In this document: in pieces, positions 1 through 9,086 of the stretch
Numbering within the stretch: position 1 is the first letter of the stretch
Layout: the number at the start of each line of letters is the position of its first letter
Origin: Vulcanimicrobiota bacterium
GTDB taxonomy: Bacteria > Vulcanimicrobiota > Vulcanimicrobiia > Vulcanimicrobiales > Vulcanimicrobiaceae
DNA length: 64,000 bases
Direction: 5' to 3'
Assembly (NCBI GenBank): GCA_003140215.1
Contig: PLJL01000004.1
Span: forward strand, 1,395,762 to 1,459,761
Translations under genes and position numbers: made by a program
Notes under the pieces: model-generated
The model's input: only the letters and a program-made list of their open reading frames with translations
Told to the model about the DNA's origin: nothing
Databases searched by the model: none

Positions 1-3000
1 TACGCGTGGACCGTCTCCGCGCGCAACTACCCGGGCGGTGGCGGCTCGTACTCCGCAACCTTCACCACCGACGCGAGCGGACGCTGTGAGGTTGTCAATG
101 GCGGCAACCTCGATCCGTACTACGCGAACCTCACCCTGCAAACGCCGCTGACGTCGTCGCCCTCGCCGGTCACGGCGATCGGAGCCGGCCGCGTCGGCGC
201 GACCGATCCGCCGTACTCGGGCGTGTGGGCGATCGCCGTGCAGAACACCGGCACGAACCAGTACGAGGCCGTCGCCTACGCCGTGGTGCTGGGTACCCTC
301 AACTTCACGACGTACTCCAACGCCGGGTTCACGACCAAGGCGAACGACTTCGCGTCGGGCACCACCGTCTACGTCGCCGCGGCCGGGCTCAACCCTGCGC
401 ATTTCTATTCGTTCGGGTTCGTCAACACCTCGGGCAACAATCTTCCCTGCGTGTTCACCATCCCGTCGGGTGCGCAGAACAACAACAACAACACCTGCTT
501 TCTGCAAGGTGCGACCGGCGTGCTGCCCACCAGCGGCGGATACAGCGGCCAATGGACCACGCCTGCGGCCGGGGCGAACAGCGTCGGCACCTACTCCGTG
601 CAGCTCTTCGACGCGTCGACGAACGACCTAATCTCGACCCAGCAGATCTCGCTCAACCCGGCCTCGGTCGTGTGGGGCGGGCTGGTCCCGTACAACGGCG
701 CGACCAACGGGACCAACCTCGGCGACATCTTCGCGACCGACGGTATCCTCAACGCGAACGGAACGCCGGTCGCCGAGCAGTCGGTGACCGGTTTGACGTA
801 TTCGGCGACCGGACTGACCGCCGGCCACTCCTATCAGATGACCGTGAGCAACGCCAACGGCGTGGTCATGAGCGGTACGACGAGCGACCCCAACGGACTG
901 TTCGGACCGCAGGCGTATTCACCGCCGACGGCGGTTGCGATCGCCGGGACGGCGCTCCCGGCGACGAAGATCCCGTTCCCCATAAACCTCCCCACGGCGC
1001 TCACAGCGTTCGGGCAGACGCAGATTCCGTTCGCACCCAACGTCTATACCGCCCAGCTCTACGACGTCACCGCGGGCGCGGTCGCCGGCTCGAAGTCGTT
1101 CTCGATCGTCTCGTATTCCGGGACGTTTCAGTGGACCAGCCCGCCCGGCGCCTACGTCAACGCGAACGCGGGCGGCGTCGCGACCAACGTCACGACGACG
1201 CTGCGCAACACGGCCGGCGTGCTGTACGGAAACTGGAACGGCGACGGCATCAAGACGATCACCATCACCCAGGACGCGGGAGCGAAGGTCACCCTCGGCG
1301 GGCAAGCCGGCGTGACGACGACGATTGACTCGTCCGGCCAGACCTGGAACATCGCCGCGACGCCGGCGACGATAACGCTGACGCCGGCCGTCGCCGGGCA
1401 GTCGTTGCCGGTGAACGGCACGATCCCGGTTCCGTTCACCGTCGCCACGACGACCTGTCCGACCGCCTGCACGCTGCGCACGTCGATCACGCCGCTGCAC
1501 GGTGTCCTGGGGAGTACGACCAACGCGACGATGACCAACGCGGCGACGAACGGGCTCGACGTGTTCAACTTCGGCGTGTTGGCGGCGAACACGCTGCCCA
1601 CGTACCGGTGGCAGATCGGCGCGTACTCCAATGCCGGGCAGCTTCCGACGCCGCGGTACAACCAGATGATGTATCGCTCGGGCACCAACGGTGCGGCCGG
1701 CGGTACGTACACGATCACGCTCACGGTGACGAACAACGGCGCCCCGCAGGCGCTCGGAAACCTGGAGCTCGTGATGCCGTCGACCGTCGACCCCAACAAC
1801 ACGGTGCCGGCCTTGGTGTCGGCGACGATCAACGGCGTCAACAAGACGGCCAACTGGTTCATCGCGGTGGAGTCGAACGCTACCGGACATCAAGACAACC
1901 GGCTGGGCAACAACGCCTTTGCGCTCGTGACGACGACCAATGCTGCGACCCTTGCGGTCGGCAAAACCGCGACCTTCGTCATCACGCTGCCGATTCTGGA
2001 CACGGCGTTCCCGTTCCAGGAAGTCCTCGGCACCGCCGACTATTACAACTCGGCAGCCGAAGGCGGCGCGTCTTACAACGTCGGCCCCGACAACGTCTTG
2101 AGCAACGCCGTCGCCGGCACCATGAACATCGACTCCACCGAGCTGGCCGTGTTCTCGCTCGACGCGACGTTGATGTCCGCCACGATCACGCCGGCGGTGG
2201 TCCCGGCCTTGGCCGGCTCGACCGCGACGCTCAAATTCATCAACACCTCGACCGGGCTCGATCCCAACCCTGACTACGTCAACCAGCTGACCTTCACGGT
2301 GCCGACCGGCGCCGTGCCCAGCTCGGTGACCGTCAACTCGCCCAGCCAAGGCGGGGTGACGTGGTTCGCGAACCCGACCGGAACCGCGGGCCAATGGCGC
2401 GTCGAGCTGTGTCAGCCCGGTCCGGCGCCCTGTCCGGGCAATACCGATGCGAACGCGCTGCCGCCCGGCGCCGAGCTCGACATTACGTTCAACTACGCCG
2501 CGGCACCGACGATCGGAACCTATCCGATCGCCTGGGCCGTGCGCGGGGCGAACGGCAACGCCGTCGTCACCGCGACCGCCGGGCAGCAGCCGCAGCTGGT
2601 GATCGCCAACACGACCGCGCAAACCAGCTTCACGTTCGTCGGCGGGTACACCGCGGCGCCGTCGTACCCGCCGGTCGCGCCGATCCAGCCGGTCACGGCG
2701 GGCAGCCAGCCGGTGGTCGGATCGTGGTCGAACTTCACCAACGGCAACGCGTTCGTCTTCGAGTTGCACAACAACGGTTCGACGGCGATCACCGACATCG
2801 ACATCGCGATCCCGTCGTCGAACACCTCGGGTCAGGTCTTTGACGCGCAAGCCTGGCAGGTCATCGCGTCCTCGATCAACGTCTACGGTTCGGGCGCGCA
2901 GGGCGCCAAGTGCCTGGCCAACGGCTACAACACGCTGACGCAGCCGGTGCGCGGATCACCGGGGACGCCGGGTCACATCATCCTGTCGGGCTGCAACCTG

Positions 3001-3666
3001 CCTGTCGGCCAGAATCTGGACGTGTTCTTCTACGCGCTCTCGCCGTACGACATCGGTTCGACCTTCAAGTTCCCGGCCTCGGTCGCCAACGGCGGTCCCG
3101 CGCCCAACCCGGTCACCAATCCCAACACGCTGGCGATCTATAGCCTCTCGAACACGGTGCGCGTCGTCATCGACGCGCGGCTCGCGATCCAGATCCCGAC
3201 CGGCGCGGCGTACGCACCGGCGCTCTTCGGCGGCTCGACGCCGGCCGTCAACTGTCCCGGCTGCACGTTCACGACCGCCGGCACGTACCCGCTGATCAAC
3301 CTCAACAACATCGTGGGGACCGTCACCGCAGTGGATTCGCTGGCGGCATCGGTGTACAGCGACTCCGCCAACGGGTGGAACCTCTCGGTATCGGCCGACG
3401 TGAACCCCGGGACCTCGAGCGGCCAGCTCAGCACCTGGGTCTCCGCGTCGTCCTCGGCGCCGGGTGTCGGAACGTACACGCGCAGCGTGACCGCGGCGAC
3501 GCTGGTCCCGACGGCCGGAACGCTCACGCTGTCGAGCTTCACGGGCGCGGTGCGCAAGCAGCCCATCGACAACATCATGTCCTACACCGTCAACGTGAAC
3601 CCGCTGTCCGTCAACAACAATGCGACGACGACGGTCACCCTCACGTACACGCTGATCGCGAATTGA
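1..3666 (+). CDS. large secreted beta-rich repeat protein (5' end outside window)
   Basis: The reading frame is open from base 1, so the gene starts upstream; 1221 residues are visible. The sequence is rich in Thr, Asn, Ser, Gly and Val, with few charged residues and almost no helix-forming stretches. It looks like many consecutive immunoglobulin-like or DUF11-like beta-sandwich units; phrases such as GTYTITLTVTNNG (near 1710) are typical of those adhesin and matrix domains. A run of five Asn lies near 480. The last residues form an alternating hydrophobic/Thr strand (TTVTLTYTLIAN). The next two genes end with similar strands. The three genes are co-directional with almost no spacing, so they probably form one operon of surface or extracellular-matrix proteins. 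No catalytic motif is visible. Cell-surface adhesin or S-layer-like material is inference. Confidence 0.75.
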   Translation, partial: YAWTVSARNYPGGGGSYSATFTTDASGRCEVVNGGNLDPYYANLTLQTPLTSSPSPVTAIGAGRVGATDPPYSGVWAIAVQNTGTNQYEAVAYAVVLGTLNFTTYSNAGFTTKANDFASGTTVYVAAAGLNPAHFYSFGFVNTSGNNLPCVFTIPSGAQNNNNNTCFLQGATGVLPTSGGYSGQWTTPAAGANSVGTYSVQLFDASTNDLISTQQISLNPASVVWGGLVPYNGATNGTNLGDIFATDGILNANGTPVAEQSVTGLTYSATGLTAGHSYQMTVSNANGVVMSGTTSDPNGLFGPQAYSPPTAVAIAGTALPATKIPFPINLPTALTAFGQTQIPFAPNVYTAQLYDVTAGAVAGSKSFSIVSYSGTFQWTSPPGAYVNANAGGVATNVTTTLRNTAGVLYGNWNGDGIKTITITQDAGAKVTLGGQAGVTTTIDSSGQTWNIAATPATITLTPAVAGQSLPVNGTIPVPFTVATTTCPTACTLRTSITPLHGVLGSTTNATMTNAATNGLDVFNFGVLAANTLPTYRWQIGAYSNAGQLPTPRYNQMMYRSGTNGAAGGTYTITLTVTNNGAPQALGNLELVMPSTVDPNNTVPALVSATINGVNKTANWFIAVESNATGHQDNRLGNNAFALVTTTNAATLAVGKTATFVITLPILDTAFPFQEVLGTADYYNSAAEGGASYNVGPDNVLSNAVAGTMNIDSTELAVFSLDATLMSATITPAVVPALAGSTATLKFINTSTGLDPNPDYVNQLTFTVPTGAVPSSVTVNSPSQGGVTWFANPTGTAGQWRVELCQPGPAPCPGNTDANALPPGAELDITFNYAAAPTIGTYPIAWAVRGANGNAVVTATAGQQPQLVIANTTAQTSFTFVGGYTAAPSYPPVAPIQPVTAGSQPVVGSWSNFTNGNAFVFELHNNGSTAITDIDIAIPSSNTSGQVFDAQAWQVIASSINVYGSGAQGAKCLANGYNTLTQPVRGSPGTPGHIILSGCNLPVGQNLDVFFYALSPYDIGSTFKFPASVANGGPAPNPVTNPNTLAIYSLSNTVRVVIDARLAIQIPTGAAYAPALFGGSTPAVNCPGCTFTTAGTYPLINLNNIVGTVTAVDSLAASVYSDSANGWNLSVSADVNPGTSSGQLSTWVSASSSAPGVGTYTRSVTAATLVPTAGTLTLSSFTGAVRKQPIDNIMSYTVNVNPLSVNNNATTTVTLTYTLIAN

Positions 3667-3675
3667 TGGTGCGGC

Positions 3676-4350
3676 GTGTTGCGTAGACTGGCCGCGCTCG
3701 GCGCGACGATCCTGTTGGCCGGCGGGAATCCGAGCTTCGCCGGCGCCGCGTCGCCCGCGGCCCAAGGGTCGGCGCAAGTCAACTACAAGATCATGCCGAC
3801 CGTGCGCGCGCAGGTCGTGCCGAACTACCTCAGCGGGTTCGGACCGACCGGCGGGCTGGGCAGCGGCTCGACGCCCGCGGCCGGAGCCAGCGCGGTGCTC
3901 GGCGGCGGGACGGTCGATTTCGGCAACGTCATCGTGGGCTACCAGTACCTCTACAAGTACGCGGCGCAGGTGAGCGTGCAGACCAACGACAGCGCGGGCT
4001 TCGTGGTCTACGGCGAAGGCGCGACCGACCTCAACGGCAGCAACCCGATTCCGGCGCCCGCGACCTTCCCGCTCTTCCAGACGCTGTACTGGCTGGTATC
4101 GGGTGCCGGCAACACGCCGTTCTCGCCCGCGACGTCGTTCAACCGCACCAACGGCAACCCGATCGCCGGCGGCGCCGGCGGGATCGACTACTCGGGCGTC
4201 GGCGGTAAGCCGTTGCCGGCGTCGGCGGTCTGGACCTACCCGACGTCGGGCAACGTCAGCCGAGGGTACGACTACGAGCTACGCCTGTCCGGCGCGATCC
4301 CGACCTCGCAGTTCAACGTCTACATCGTCTACACGGTGATCGGAAATTGA
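3676..4350 (+). CDS. secreted beta-sandwich protein
   Basis: 224 residues. The start is taken as GTG 3676, 9 nt after the preceding stop; TTG 3679 is equally possible, and an ATG at 3666 is out of frame and stops at once. The N-terminus (LRRLAALGATILLAGGN) is a signal peptide ending near residue 25. The mature part is Gly/Ala/Tyr/Val-rich with no charged clusters and ends in a hydrophobic strand (QFNVYIVYTVIGN), like its neighbours. It overlaps the next gene by 4 nt (TTGA). The composition resembles pilin-like or spore-coat-U/DUF4402-like beta proteins, but no family is certain. It is probably co-assembled with the large upstream protein. Confidence 0.6.
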   Translation: MLRRLAALGATILLAGGNPSFAGAASPAAQGSAQVNYKIMPTVRAQVVPNYLSGFGPTGGLGSGSTPAAGASAVLGGGTVDFGNVIVGYQYLYKYAAQVSVQTNDSAGFVVYGEGATDLNGSNPIPAPATFPLFQTLYWLVSGAGNTPFSPATSFNRTNGNPIAGGAGGIDYSGVGGKPLPASAVWTYPTSGNVSRGYDYELRLSGAIPTSQFNVYIVYTVIGN

Positions 4351-5099
4351 GACGCACGAACATCTTCGCATTGCTCGCGCTCGCCGTGCTGGCCGCCCTG
4401 GCGGTCGTCTCGCAAGCTGACGCGCTGCAGGCCCAAAAGGCGTACAAGGAGATGGTCGTCACGATCATCGTGACGCCCAGCCCGGCGCCGGTCGGCTTCT
4501 TGCGGCCCGCGGCGCCCGCCGCCGCGCCCGCCGCAGCCGTGGCGCAGTTCGCGCGACTCGTCGCCGATCCGTTCGCCGGGCCGGCGCAGATCGCGTCGTC
4601 GCCGAGCGCGTGGGATGTTGCTCCCGGCGTGACAGTCGCGCAGGCGAGCGCGCAGCCGCCGCCCGTGCCGGTGCAGTTCGTCGCCAAGCCCGATCCCAAT
4701 GCGGCGTTCATCCACATCGTGCCGCACACCCCGACGCTCTATGCGCCGTACGGGATCACCACCTTTACCTGCGTGTTCGAGGTCTACACCTTCTACACGA
4801 ACACCTACAATCTGACCGATTGGGGCTACGGCACGTCCAAGACGTCGGGCTCGGGCAGCGGCACCTTCCCGATCGAGAACTACTCGATGGTGAGCTACCT
4901 GTCGTGGGCGGTGCCGGACTTCTCGCCGACGTTCCGGCCGTACAACAACGCCGGCCCGCCGGGCGAGACGACCTGGTCGGGCGCCAAGGGCCAGGCGCAG
5001 CAGCACTGCGTCGACCTCACGCTCAACGTTCCGAACAGCCAACCCGCCGGGACCTACACGGCGACGGTCCAGTACAACCTCTACGTCACCTTGCCGTAG
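4347..5099 (+). CDS. secreted beta-sandwich protein, third of the surface operon
   Basis: 250 residues, starting at TTG 4347 inside the previous stop (TTGA overlap), which indicates translational coupling. It has an N-terminal signal peptide (FALLALAVLAALAVVSQADA), then an Ala/Pro-rich linker (residues about 50-100), then a Tyr/Thr-rich beta domain. The C-terminus (PAGTYTATVQYNLYVTLP) resembles the final strand of spore-coat-U/DUF4402-type domains, where a PAGxYxxTVxxxVxx strand is usual. Two Cys (in FTCVFEVY and QHCVDLTLNV) could form a disulphide. The function is probably structural, at the cell surface. No enzyme motif is seen. Confidence 0.6.
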   Translation: MRRTNIFALLALAVLAALAVVSQADALQAQKAYKEMVVTIIVTPSPAPVGFLRPAAPAAAPAAAVAQFARLVADPFAGPAQIASSPSAWDVAPGVTVAQASAQPPPVPVQFVAKPDPNAAFIHIVPHTPTLYAPYGITTFTCVFEVYTFYTNTYNLTDWGYGTSKTSGSGSGTFPIENYSMVSYLSWAVPDFSPTFRPYNNAGPPGETTWSGAKGQAQQHCVDLTLNVPNSQPAGTYTATVQYNLYVTLP

Positions 5100-5112
5100 T
5101 GGTGTCCCACCT

Positions 5113-5586
5113 TCACTCGTCGCGGCGGGCCGCCGCCAGCACGAGCGCGACGAGGATGAGGATCGCCACGCCGCTGTAGAGGCGCGTCGAGCGCTGGTGC
5201 AGCGCAAGAAAAGCCGGGTCGTGCAGGTTGGTGGTCGTTTCCATGAGCGGGACGACGGCGCGTTGCTCGTAGGTTGCCAGGCCGAGCGCCACGGCGACGA
5301 GCGCCGCACGCACGAGGTCCCACGTCCGGTCGCCGGCCGTTGCGGCACGCAACAGTGCCGCCACGATCGCGATTGCTCCGAGCACGTAGCCCCAGGACGT
5401 CAGGTGGCCGAGCGAGCCGGCCGTAAGGGCCGCGAAGCGGCGCATGTCCAGCAGCGCCAGCGCACGGAAGGTCAGCGGCGCCGAGATGAACGCGAAGCCG
5501 GCCAGCGCGCCGAGCCAGATCCCGAGCGCCGGAATCTCGATCGCCGCGAGGACGCGGTCGCGCTGTCCGGAACGCCTGCTCCTCAT
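5113..5586 (-). CDS. DUF4149-type four-helix membrane protein
   Basis: 157 residues from ATG at 5586. There are four hydrophobic segments, at about residues 12-35, 50-72, 82-102 and 132-152. The motif ALGIWLGALAGFAFISAPLTFRAL, and the late MExTTNLHDPAFLALHQRSTRLY before the last helix, match the DUF4149/TMEM205 pattern, where the LHxxS stretch is conserved. The function of the family is unknown. The gene is divergent from the phosphatase gene with only 27 nt between the starts, so a promoter region must be very compact or the two share one. Confidence 0.6.
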   Translation of the reverse strand: MRSRRSGQRDRVLAAIEIPALGIWLGALAGFAFISAPLTFRALALLDMRRFAALTAGSLGHLTSWGYVLGAIAIVAALLRAATAGDRTWDLVRAALVAVALGLATYEQRAVVPLMETTTNLHDPAFLALHQRSTRLYSGVAILILVALVLAAARRDE

Positions 5587-5613
5587 CGCCCCGCTCTTCA
5601 GAGGAGACGCTCG

Positions 5614-6375
5614 TTGGACCCGCTCGCGTTCATCACCGCGCTCGCTCGCGACGCCGGCGCACTCTTGTGCGAGCGGCTCGACGAGGTGCGCGAGGTAACC
5701 GAGAAGCGGCCGCACGACCTGGTGACCGATGCCGATCGCGCCGCCGAGGCGCTGATCCTGCGCGGTATTCGGGCGGCCTTTCCGAGCGCCGCGATCCTGG
5801 GCGAGGAGAGCGGGGCCCATGCCGGCAGCGGGGACGAGCGCTTTATCGTCGACCCGCTCGACGGCACCACCAACTACGCCCACCGCTATCCGGTGTTCTG
5901 CGTCTCGATCGCCTACGAGCGCGCCGGCCGCGTCGAGGCCGGCGCGATCTACGCGCCGATGCTCGACGAGCTGTTCGCGGCACGGCGGGGCGGCGGCGCT
6001 ACTCGCAACGGCGAGCCGGTGCGCGTTTCGGCGGTCGCGTCGGTCTCCGCCGCGCTGGTGTGCACCGGGTTCAACCCGGCGGGATACGCGCGCAACGGCA
6101 GATACTTTGCGCACCTCTCGGAGCGTGCGCAAGGTGTGCGGCGCGACGGCAGCGCGGCGCTCGATCTCGCCTACGTCGCGGCCGGGCGCTTCGACGCTTT
6201 CTGGGAGTGGGACCTCAAGCCGTGGGACGTCGCAGCGGGCGCGCTGCTCATCGAGGAGGCGGGCGGCCGCGCCGGCGCGATCGCGGGTGGTCCGCTGGCG
6301 CTGAGCGGCGGTTCGATTCTGGCCTCGAACGGCGCGCTGCACGCCGAGATGGAACGCCTGCTGGCCGAGGTCTGA
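5614..6375 (+). CDS. inositol monophosphatase family protein
   Basis: 253 residues. The start is TTG 5614, chosen because GAGGAG (5601-5606) sits 7 nt upstream. It has the Li+-sensitive, Mg2+-dependent phosphatase signatures: GEESG (Glu64-Glu65), the metal-binding DPLDGTTNY (residues 80-88) and the C-terminal WDLKPWDVAAG, which supplies the last metal Asp. Length and motif order are normal for the family. The substrate could be inositol-1-phosphate, histidinol phosphate or PAP; sequence alone does not decide. In two-membrane bacteria with few inositol lipids, a housekeeping SuhB-like role is also possible. Confidence 0.85.
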   Translation: MDPLAFITALARDAGALLCERLDEVREVTEKRPHDLVTDADRAAEALILRGIRAAFPSAAILGEESGAHAGSGDERFIVDPLDGTTNYAHRYPVFCVSIAYERAGRVEAGAIYAPMLDELFAARRGGGATRNGEPVRVSAVASVSAALVCTGFNPAGYARNGRYFAHLSERAQGVRRDGSAALDLAYVAAGRFDAFWEWDLKPWDVAAGALLIEEAGGRAGAIAGGPLALSGGSILASNGALHAEMERLLAEV

Positions 6376-6421
6376 CCGCGGCAGAAGGGAACCGTCGCGC
6401 GCCTCCGCCACTCACAGCCCA

Positions 6422-6790
6422 ATGGAACCCACCGAGGACATGGTCGTCGTCTCGCGCGCGTCGCTCGAGCAACTGCAACGCCAGATCGACAGCTTGCCCG
6501 ACGTGTTCGCTAAAACGACGCAAGAGCTCGGGCGTGCGCTCTCGGCGCGGTTGTCGACGGCGTTGGATGAGCTCGCGGCGCAACTGGGCGAGACGACCGA
6601 TGATGCTTTGCGGGCCATTCGCGATGCGATTCCAGTGGTTGTTGCGCAGTATGCGCCTGAGATCGAGCCGGTGGTGCTCGATGCGATTACCGAGGCGATC
6701 TATGCGCGGGCTGCGGAGCGGTTTGCTACCTTGCATGCGGCGCAGAGAATTTTGCGCGAGCGGTTTGCGGAGCAGTCGCCACAGGAGTAG
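6422..6790 (+). CDS. small helical hypothetical protein
   Basis: 122 residues from ATG 6422, 46 nt after the phosphatase stop. It is predicted almost entirely alpha-helical and acidic/Ala-rich, with heptad-like Leu spacing in residues 12-65 (LEQLQRQIDSLPDVFAK, then LGRALSARLSTALDELAAQL) suggesting a coiled coil. There is no signal peptide, membrane segment or catalytic motif. Codon use shifts toward lower GC at third positions in the second half (for example gcgattaccgaggcgatctatgc). I do not recognise the family. Confidence 0.45.
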   Translation: MEPTEDMVVVSRASLEQLQRQIDSLPDVFAKTTQELGRALSARLSTALDELAAQLGETTDDALRAIRDAIPVVVAQYAPEIEPVVLDAITEAIYARAAERFATLHAAQRILRERFAEQSPQE

Positions 6791-6814
6791 CCGTTGTTGG
6801 GATGGTGGCGCGGT

Positions 6815-6952
6815 GGCGGGGCGGGACATCGTCGCACCGGGGACGCTCCCTGCGCGCATCCTGCGCTCCAGTCGCTCCGCGCTCAGGCGCTCTCGGCCTT
6901 CCGGGCCTTCGCGCCTTCGCGAGGCCCCTGCGCGCCGACGTCCCGCCCCGCC
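6815..6952 (+). repeat. family A intergenic repeat, copy 1 (terminal inverted repeat element)
   Basis: Lies in the 327-nt gene-free stretch 6791-7117. The ends are GGCGGGGCGGGACATCG (6815-6831) and its near-perfect reverse complement (6936-6952; 16 of 17 match). The inside contains the core cgccggggacgctcc-like segment also found at 59346-59485 and, inverted, at 60199-60332. Two small internal hairpins are conserved: GCGCA-TCC-TGCGC and a GGCC...GGCC stem. Short open frames crossing it are not genes. Confidence 0.75.
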
Positions 6953-7052
6953 ATCTTCGGCCATCGTTGCACTCGGCGGATTGTGGCGGGTTTGCGCGTG
7001 GGGGTGGGTGTGGGGGATGGTGGAGTTGCCGTGTACGGGCGAGACTTCTGTG

Positions 7053-7097
7053 TCACCCTGACGGAGTCACGTGCGCGTGAGCCCCGTCGAAGGGTGA
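7053..7097. repeat. palindromic repeat, TCACCCT...AGGGTGA
   Basis: A 45-bp imperfect palindrome downstream of kynU: outer arms TCACCCT (7053-7059) and AGGGTGA (7091-7097), and an inner stem TCACG/CGTGA. The right half (CCCGTCGAAGGG) recurs at 27534-27556. It lies 20 nt past the kynU stop and could end that transcript, but it has no T-run. Confidence 0.5.
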
Positions 7098-7117
7098 TCG
7101 TTAGCAGGTCGGCGTGC

Positions 7118-8260
7118 CTAGTGGGTGAGGGTGTCCATGGTTTTTAGGAAGTGGTTGATTTCTTCGTCGGTGGTGTAGAGGTGGGGGCTGATTCTTAGGC
7201 CGCAGCCGGGGCGGTAGTCGACGAAGATGTGGCGTTCGATGAGGGCGTGCAGGATGCGCTCGGCGTCGGGGACGTCGATGCCGACCCAGCCGGTGCGCTG
7301 CGCGGCGGCGTGGGGCGTGCTGACGCGCCAGCCGCGTTCGAGTGCGGACTCGGTGAGCCGCGTCGTAAGTCGCACGTTGTGCTCGCGGATTGCGGGGACG
7401 CCGAACTCGCGAATGATGTCGTGGCCGGCCTTGGCAACCACGTAGCCGGGGATCGTCGGCGTGCCGGTCGCCCAGCGCAGTTGGTCGGTCGCGTAGTCGA
7501 TCGGCGGCGGCTCGAACGCGAACGGTTCGCGGTGCGCGAACCAGCCGGTGACCATCGGCGCGAAGGCCGTGCGCAGCGACGGCCGCAGGTACATCCAGCC
7601 GCAGCCCGGTCCGCCGCACAGCCATTTGTGCGACCCGCCGACCACGACGTCGAGGTCGAGCGCGACCACGTCGTACGGATACGTTCCGGTCGTCTGATAG
7701 GCATCGAGCACGACGAGCGCGCCGAGCTCGTGGGCGCGCGCGACGATCGCCGGAACGTCGATGAGCACGCCGCTCTGATAGTAGGCGTGCGAGAGCACGA
7801 CGAGCGCCGTGCGTTCGGTGATCGCCGAGCAGATGCGGTCGGTGGGGATCGTGCGGCCGTCGTCGGTCGGGACGCGAATCGCCTTCGCGCCCGCGCGCTC
7901 CCAGGCGGTCCAGACGTAGGCCAGCGACGGGAACTGCAGCGCCTCGTAGACGATCTCGTTGCGATCTCCCCGCAGATCCAGCGCCGATGCGAGGGCCGAT
8001 TGGAGCAGGCTGACGTTGGGCGCGAGCGCGACCGAGGCGCCGGGCGCGCCGATGATCGCGCCGATCCCGTCGCCGATGGCGCGCACTTCGTCGAGCCAGC
8101 CCGGCCAGGCGCCCTCGGGGCCGCCGGCCGCCCACTGCTCGTGATAGCGTATCAACGCGTCACGCGCGGCGAGCGGCGGCGCGCTCATCGAATGCGAGAC
8201 GAGCCACGTGTTGACGTCGAGCCCCGCGAAGCGGTCTCGCGCGGCCTGCGGCAGGCTCAT
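7118..8260 (-). CDS. kynU: kynureninase-like class V aminotransferase
   Basis: 380 residues from ATG 8260, which overlaps the kynA stop by 4 nt (ATGA). It is a fold-type I PLP enzyme. The Schiff-base lysine is in GGSHKWLCGGPG, and the earlier LSHAYYQSGVLIDV and VVLDAYQTTGTY supply the PLP-binding Asp and contacts, as in kynureninase. Family enzymes cleave kynurenine (or 3-hydroxykynurenine) to anthranilate (or hydroxyanthranilate) and alanine. The coupling to tryptophan 2,3-dioxygenase strongly supports a role in tryptophan breakdown. No kynurenine formamidase is nearby, so that step must be encoded elsewhere. A cysteine-desulfurase-like activity is the alternative, less likely in this context. 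Confidence 0.8.
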   Translation of the reverse strand: MSLPQAARDRFAGLDVNTWLVSHSMSAPPLAARDALIRYHEQWAAGGPEGAWPGWLDEVRAIGDGIGAIIGAPGASVALAPNVSLLQSALASALDLRGDRNEIVYEALQFPSLAYVWTAWERAGAKAIRVPTDDGRTIPTDRICSAITERTALVVLSHAYYQSGVLIDVPAIVARAHELGALVVLDAYQTTGTYPYDVVALDLDVVVGGSHKWLCGGPGCGWMYLRPSLRTAFAPMVTGWFAHREPFAFEPPPIDYATDQLRWATGTPTIPGYVVAKAGHDIIREFGVPAIREHNVRLTTRLTESALERGWRVSTPHAAAQRTGWVGIDVPDAERILHALIERHIFVDYRPGCGLRISPHLYTTDEEINHFLKTMDTLTH

Positions 8261-9057
8261 GACCCGTCCGGCGCTCCGGCGCCGTACGGGCCGCCGAGCA
8301 GCGTGCGCACTTCCCACAATTCGGGGAAGAAGCGGCGCTGCAGCGTCGTTTGGAGGTACGGGACGCCGAGGGAGCCGCCGGTGCCGGGCTTCATCCCGAT
8401 CATCCGTTCCACCATGGCGATGTGGCGACCGCGCCACAGCAGTAGCCGTTCGTCGAAGTCGATCAAGTCCTCGAGCAGCAGATAGGCGGCGTAGTGCTGC
8501 TGGTCGTTCTCGTAGACGGTGCGAAACGTGGCCAGAATCGCGTCGTGTGACGAGACGTCGAACCCGCGCCGGGTGAGGTAGCCCTTGAGCGCGTCGTAGA
8601 GCGTCGGCTCGCGCAGGCGGCGGTCGACCCGCGCGCGCTCGTCGGCGGTGAGGGCGAGGTGCGCGAGCGCTTTGTCGTTCCCGCGCAAGCCGCAGCGGAA
8701 CTCGATCTCGCGAAACTGCGCCGATTGAAACCCGCTGGCCGGGTTGAGGCCTTCGCGAAACGCGTTGAAGTCCTGCGGCGTCATCGTTTCGAGCACGTCG
8801 ACCTGCATCTCGAGGATGCGCTGGATCGCGTGGATGCGGCGGAACGCCTTGGCGACCTTGAACACGTCGTCGGCGTCGAGAAAGCGCACCGCGGCGTCGA
8901 GCTCGTGCAGCGTCTGCTTGAACCACAGCTCGTAGACTTGGTGGATCAGGATGAACAGCGTCTCGTCGTGCTGCGGCGGATCGCTGAGCGGCTGCTGGAG
9001 CGAGAGCAGCTCGGGGATCTTGAGATACGACCCGTAGGTGAGCGGTGCGGTAGCCAC
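8257..9057 (-). CDS. kynA: tryptophan 2,3-dioxygenase
   Basis: 266 residues. The start is taken as GTG 9057 (VATAPLTYGSYLKIPELL), which matches the usual TDO N-terminus; an upstream in-frame start at 9135 would add residues unlike the family. Diagnostic stretches are HQVYELWFKQTLHELD (substrate and heme contacts), NPASGFQSAQFREIE, and the proximal-heme region WRGRHIAMVERMIG followed by KPGTGGSLGVPYL. The enzyme opens the indole ring of L-tryptophan to N-formylkynurenine with O2. It is the first gene of a two-gene operon with kynU. Confidence 0.92.
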   Translation of the reverse strand: MATAPLTYGSYLKIPELLSLQQPLSDPPQHDETLFILIHQVYELWFKQTLHELDAAVRFLDADDVFKVAKAFRRIHAIQRILEMQVDVLETMTPQDFNAFREGLNPASGFQSAQFREIEFRCGLRGNDKALAHLALTADERARVDRRLREPTLYDALKGYLTRRGFDVSSHDAILATFRTVYENDQQHYAAYLLLEDLIDFDERLLLWRGRHIAMVERMIGMKPGTGGSLGVPYLQTTLQRRFFPELWEVRTLLGGPYGAGAPDGS

Positions 9058-9086
9058 CCGGCAGCCTTTCGCGCCGGCTCGCGCCG

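Noticed and set aside
919-2850. Long minus-strand open frame (643 codons) opposite the large secreted protein gene.
   Set aside because: Arg/Gly/Asp-rich shadow of the opposite strand in GC-rich DNA; the + strand frame has secreted-protein character and a continuous domain pattern.
6794-7147. Several open frames across 6794-7147 looking like a 90-117 residue Arg/Ser-rich protein.
   Set aside because: They cross the family A repeat and the palindrome at 7053; composition is typical of shadow frames in GC-rich DNA, and no homology-like motif exists.
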